64,000 nt of DNA from Cheilinus undulatus (taxonomy: Eukaryota; Chordata; Actinopteri; Labriformes; Labridae): NCBI RefSeq assembly GCF_018320785.1, contig NC_054866.1, positions 32,403,000 to 32,466,999 of the forward strand, read 5' to 3'. A model generated the notes under the pieces. It worked only from the letters and a program-made list of their open reading frames with translations, was not told the origin of the DNA and ran no database searches. Numbering within the stretch: position 1 is the first letter of the stretch; each line of letters starts with the position of its first letter. Both the position numbers and the translations under genes were made by a program. Positions 59,200 through 64,000 of the stretch are shown here, piece after piece.

Positions 59200-59964
59200 A
59201 ATCTGCTGTATATCTGCTTTCTATTAGACCGGTCGGATAGGATGGGCGGTCGCTTCCTGTGCGTCAGCTGGCTATGACGTCGAGGTGTCGTTTCAGAGGG
59301 AACTTCAGGAGCACGTGCTTTCTCTCCAAACCTGACAGAAAATGTACTATCCCACAGGTAAACCACCATCTGGATTTGATCAACATTTTAGTCCTGGGCT
59401 AGTCAACGTAGAATAAACTGATGTAGCCCGGTTTGAATTTCTGAAGGTAAGGAGACACCGACTGAGGCAGTCAGTGGTCAGTGGAACTGAAGCAGCCTGG
59501 AAGAGGAAGGACTGCTGAAAACATAAATGACCTTTAGTCTGAATTAAACGATTTGACAGAATCAAGGTCATTATAGTTAACTGGAACTAAATAAAAACTA
59601 AGCTTTACAAAAAGAACTGTACATCTGGCTTACAAAAGTAACTAATAAAAAATAACAGTAGGGATAAAATATCCTTAGTTCTAGTCTTTTACATTAACAT
59701 ACTGACTCATATGTACACCAAAGCCTGTAGCATGTTAAAAGGCCTTTTCTGATCAAAAAAGACTCACACAACAGTTAATTTTTGTTCTTGAGCTGTATTC
59801 AAACATCAGACTTGAAGAAATAAAGTGAAAAGTGAAGAGCAGCTGGTTTGAACAGGTTTTAAAAAACTGTATGTTAACTTTTTCTCACTTTTTTGGGCAA
59901 GTAACCATTATTGCTGTAAAAACTAACCCACTGAAAACACTAAAACTAATAAAACCATACTTAA
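59200..59964. other. Upstream flank of the - strand SLC47A gene
   Basis: CpG-richer DNA up to about 59340, consistent with a proximal promoter, then AT-rich sequence. The 88-codon - strand frame 59369-59103 ends just before the start codon and looks like leader sequence, not a protein gene. Confidence 0.4.
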
Positions 59965-60476
59965 AGACCCTGTAAAGTAAAATCCAAACTGCGTCTTAAC
60001 ACACTAGATATGTTGAAATAGTTTCTGTAAACATGTGAAAACACTGATGTGATTGATTTTTGGATTGAGACTGTAAGAAAGTTTTTCACCTCTTTCCTTG
60101 CTTGGTTTAATCTGGGCCAATATGTGGACTCATGATGTCATGAGCCCACAGTGGGGAATGACCCGACCCTCTACCACTACAATATAAAATCACAGAGCAG
60201 TTTATCTCAGTACAGTCTGTTGTTAGCTGATGTCACTGGGCTTTGTCTCTTCTTCTAAGGTCAACAAAAGGTCGAGAGGCAGGCTTTTTTAATTTGAGAG
60301 GATGGAATTTCTCCTGAGTGAGCAGATTTTCCTGCCTCATTTTTCCTGATTTTGAAGCTTTATTTTATAAACTTAGAGATGTTCTGTTTGACTGACATTT
60401 TACCTGGGGGTTCATAACACAGTGACATATCATACAACAAACCTAAATACAGATTCATTTTCACTTCACAGGGTCT
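59965..60476 (+). mobile_element. TTAA-flanked inverted-repeat element (MITE), copy 2
   Basis: Same ends as 60-669: AGACCCTGTAAAGTAAAA on the left, and on the right the reverse complement around TTTTCACTTCACAGGGTCT. TTAA lies directly outside both ends (59961-59964, 60477-60480). It is about 100 bp shorter than copy 1 because of internal deletions, with small gains elsewhere. Confidence 0.75.
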
Positions 60477-60699
60477 TTAAATGAAGCATTTTTGCAAAAT
60501 AAAAAAACAAACAAAACATCAGTATAAACTGATAAAAACTAAACTGCAATATAACACAAAAAGTAAAAACACATAAATATATATATATAAAAAATGTATA
60601 AACATTCAAACTGTAACAACCTTGGTTGGAATAGATTGAAGAATATTACAAATATTACTGTAAAGACTTGTAAAACTGGATTATATTATGTGCTGTTAT

Positions 60700-60975
60700 A
60701 TTGATATTTTTTCAGTCTCTGAATTTCTGTAGTTGATCACAGTAAATCTCCCCATTTTGTCCCATTTCACTTTTGCATTTAAAACAGTTGACTTCCTGTT
60801 TGGATACAGACCAGGGTTTTAAAGGAAAATAAGGATTTGTGGATAGATTGCAGATTTTGTCATGAATTTAACCACAGAAAAGGGAATTTGTTATAGATTA
60901 TAAAGGAAATAAGGTAAGATAAAAAGTTCAATGTCTGATATCATAGGGTGAAGAGTCATCCACTGAGCTGTCTGT
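60700..60975 (-). mobile_element. AGTGCTGTCA-family element, partial copy 3 (inverted)
   Basis: The reverse complement shares TATCCAAACAGGAAGTCA, GACAAAATCT and GTGGTTAAATTCATG with 38520-38780. Terminal repeats are not visible. Confidence 0.5.
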
Positions 60976-61085
60976 AAGTTTCTGAAGTGAAATGACATAT
61001 GAAATGACAAGGAGCAGTGGTACACTTAATTTACATCACTGTGGCGGAGAGAGACACTGCAGCGACTCAAGCAAAGTGTGCTAGA

Positions 61086-61635
61086 AGCAGGGGAGGAGAG
61101 TAATCAATTACATTAACTCAAATACTGTAATTGATTAGTTTTATGCACTTGTACTTTTTGAGTACTTAGAATCACTACTCCTACTTAAGTACATGTATGG
61201 GGAAGTTTTTTTTAATTCATTACATTTTGAAAAGCATCAAGTACTGAATTAAAAACAAAAGAAAAACAAAAGAAAAACTACATAAGCCAAGACAAGGAGG
61301 TCCAAGCTTTCTACCAACAGTGCAAAAATGGCTAGTAGTTTGACACATGACGACCAGTAACATATAGCAATAGAATAATCCCTCATTTCATCCCAAAACA
61401 GCTGTTGCATTTTACTTTAGACAGTCACGCCCTATACTGAACAACCTGGTTAGAGACTCACATTCTCTTGTTGAATTACGATCATATTCCACTGTGAAAG
61501 CCCCTTAAGTATCAAAAGTAGCTACCCAGTACTTTAAGCAACTCAAATTGACTTATAATTGTGATTTATAGACCAGTGCTTTTGATTCTACTTGAGTGAA
61601 TTTTAACCAAAGCATCTGTACTTGACTTGTTTTGC
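61086..61635 (-). repeat. Repeat with TACTTAAGTA-type ends, copy 2
   Basis: The left end GCAGGGGAGGAGAGTAATCA and the following ACTCAAATACTGTAATTG/CTACTTAAGTACATG resemble fish DNA-transposon remnants. The right half matches 32310-32605. Confidence 0.45.
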
Positions 61636-64000
61636 AAATCACATGACCAAAACCCACAGACCTTTTACTTAAAAGGTTTGAAGAAATAACAATGCAGTAA
61701 ATATTCACATTTAAGGACTTTAAAAAAATGTATGATTTTAATTTAAAAAGAATGAGAGAACCAATCAAGGAAAGAGTAGATAATCATTTCTCAGTAGGCC
61801 AATTCAAATAAGGTAATTGAGTATTTTTACCTCACCATCTGATCTGAATGAATTTAACTTAGGCAAGAAAATTATCTTGAATTAATTCTAAAACCTTTAA
61901 TACTGACATCCACGTGTCAATCGTCGCTGAGCAAAGCTGCCCATTTTATTTGTATATTGCACAACACCTGTGTACTAACAGCTGACATGGTTCACCACTG
62001 TATAATTCAAACCAAGCAACATGAATATTAGCATGGATGCTTGTAAAAGTATCATCAATATTTTGAATCTGTGGGTATTGTGAAATTCTCACTATTTACC
62101 CAATAAGTCCCTCTATCAAAAGTATTTTTACTGGTGCCAATCATTCATGCGGGTCAACTCTTAAGGTCAGAAAATCTGTTGTTCCGGATAAATTCAGGAA
62201 CAGCAGATCGATGCAGGAGGGAACAGCATGTTTTAAACACAGCTTTTAAATCACACATTCAGCCTTGTTTGCCTCCAAGTAAAACCAAGAATAGCTCAGC
62301 AGGTACCAGAGCCTAATTCTTCTACCTATCATTACCAGTTTTGGACTGTGGTTGTTATTACTGCATTGTTCCAACAGATGGAGCCATTTTTACAGTTGTA
62401 AACTATGAACCTCATGAAATGCAATGAGTGTCAGTGAATTTTAAGCTTTGAGGTGACAAAAATAATTAAACAGACTGAAAAGATAGTTTAACATCACCAA
62501 ACACCTGCTATGTCCTTAAATGTCCTTAATTCTCTATAAATGAACTGCTACACTTCCATTTGTAATACATGTTTTTCATTTTTTTGGAAAGTTTAAAAGA
62601 CAGTAGTCAATCAACCAGACTTTTTATCTAACAGGCTGAAGTTTAAAGTGGTTTAAAGAAGACTTGAAAGCATATGAGTGATTACAAACAAGATATTAAA
62701 GAACTCCTGCATTTCTGGTATGTGGGATTGTGTATGGAAAATTAAAGGGGTGTTAAATGACATCCTGGAAAAGAAGCTTTCATAAGAAATAACACATTTT
62801 TTGTTTAGAAAAAATACCTCTAAAAGGAAAAGTGTTATTCTGATTGTGTGTTGCACAATGAGAGCTGTAATCCTGCAGTTCAAAGAAAACACTGAAAAGA
62901 GAAAGCAACAGATAAAAGGCTATAAAAGCATCCAAAGTAATCTTATGTATCTCATTCTAGAAGGGCTTTATTGCAGGTGTAATATCTGACAAAATTAAAT
63001 AAAGATGTACGGTAAGGACCAGTCTGTTGGTAGGTGTGATCCCTCTGTAACTTCACCACATCACATGCTAGTCAGACTACGTTGTCATTTATTCTGGCAA
63101 CCATGACAACAACCCAAACTGCCCCATTCTGTTGTTTATAATGCTGAATAATCTCAGACTGAGGGGATGCCGTCCTGTAGGTCTGCAATGGGCACTTTAG
63201 GATGGCAATGCATGCTCTCTGCTGACCAAAATATCAGTTCTTTGTTATGGCATGCAAGAGAAAAATAGACTTTGAATCAGCTGACAGTAATGCCAGTGTG
63301 AACCTCAACTGACCAGACAGTTTGCATGAAACAGTCTCTGCTGAACTTCAGAGAGACGGACACAATGGCAGGGTTGCAGTTCTTCAACCTCTTATTAACT
63401 TAAAAATGTCCTTTTGCGAGTGTGGCACCAAAAGAAAACACGCGCTCTGCTCATAAAGTCAGATGAGTCATCATGCTCTCAGTTTTTGAGCACGTGTGGT
63501 ACATGTTTCCTGAAGTGAGAGGTTCTGGTTTCATCCTCTGCCAAAAGGTGGATTTCTGTAAGTGGAACTGCACACATGAAGTAAACATTACTGCAGTAAA
63601 CATGAAGTTACTCCGCAAGATCATGGTGCAGTATCCTAGAATGACTGTGCCTCAGTCTAAAGGCCAGACCATGCTTATGTCCCTTACCTTAATAGTTCTT
63701 TCAGAATTCATTTCGGTGAAACATGACATCATTTCATGTTTGCTGTATTTACTAAAACCACATTCAAACAATAAATAATTACACATTAAATATGTTAATA
63801 AAGCTAAATTGAGGCCCTTATGACAGTATATTTGAAGTTAGTCATATTTTCTCACATTCCTAAATCAAGATAAAGTAAGCCATTTTCCAAGTCTTTTAGC
63901 AACATGGCATCATTAAAGTCCTCTACCCTGATTAGACAATCCATTAGAAATGATTAAAATCTGTTATAGGTATTCAGATACCAGGTTATAACCCTTAATG
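61636..64000. other. Right end of window, no gene recognised
   Basis: AT-rich sequence without exons that I can support. The 101-codon frame at 63473-63778 has no domain, no splice context and no neighbouring exons in phase. Confidence 0.45.

Noticed and set aside
59103..59369. 88-codon frame on the - strand just upstream of the SLC47A start
   Set aside because: It overlaps the predicted TATA box and leader, has no family features and ends three bases before the true ATG.
63473..63778. 101-codon frame near the right edge as a gene
   Set aside because: No recognisable domain, promoter or splice partner; length is within chance expectation for this AT-rich DNA.

Overview
The window is animal nuclear DNA, and a ray-finned (teleost) fish is much the best fit. 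Genes are split into short exons with GT-AG introns. The sequence is AT-rich, and the space between exons is crowded with decayed Tc1/mariner transposons, MITE-like inverted-repeat elements, a tRNA-derived SINE, an L1-type LINE fragment and 3' tails of other non-LTR retrotransposons typical of fish. I see no bacterial or viral gene organisation, no CRISPR array and no rRNA or functional tRNA gene.

Region by region. (1) 1-9,500, + strand: the 3' end of a PITPNM (Nir/RdgB) family gene, most likely pitpnm3. Seven coding exons between 1436 and 9052 encode the linker and the C-terminal LNS2 domain; the rest of the gene lies upstream of the window. (2) 9,500-29,330: about 20 kb with no gene I can recognise. 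It holds three related Tc1 copies or fragments, one Tc1-like element with ~215-bp inverted repeats, a nested pair of inverted-repeat elements at 18.7-19.8 kb and an AGCT-rich degenerate repeat at 26.1-27.2 kb. (3) 29,565-39,220, + strand: a complete 17-exon SLC47A (MATE, multidrug and toxin extrusion) gene predicting 607 residues. (4) 39,220-46,800: an L1-type LINE fragment (40.26-42.46 kb) followed by a decayed, unprocessed SLC47A pseudogene on the + strand (43.44-44.52 kb). (5) 46,816-59,100, - strand: a second complete 17-exon SLC47A gene predicting 551 residues. (6) 59.1-64 kb: its likely promoter, then repeats only.

The two intact MATE genes are convergent (tail to tail) with the dead copy between them, so the locus is a small expanded SLC47A cluster beside the PITPNM gene. 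Both proteins should be proton-coupled organic cation exporters with twelve core membrane segments plus the thirteenth C-terminal one of animal MATEs. They differ at residues the family uses for transport. The - strand protein keeps the glutamates aligned with human MATE1 E273, E278 and E300. The + strand protein keeps the first two but has Met at the third. Both have Asp where human MATE1 has E389. This divergence is the most functionally interesting signal. No novel defence-type or otherwise undescribed gene system is evident; the other notable signals are the mobile elements, some of which I cannot assign to a family.
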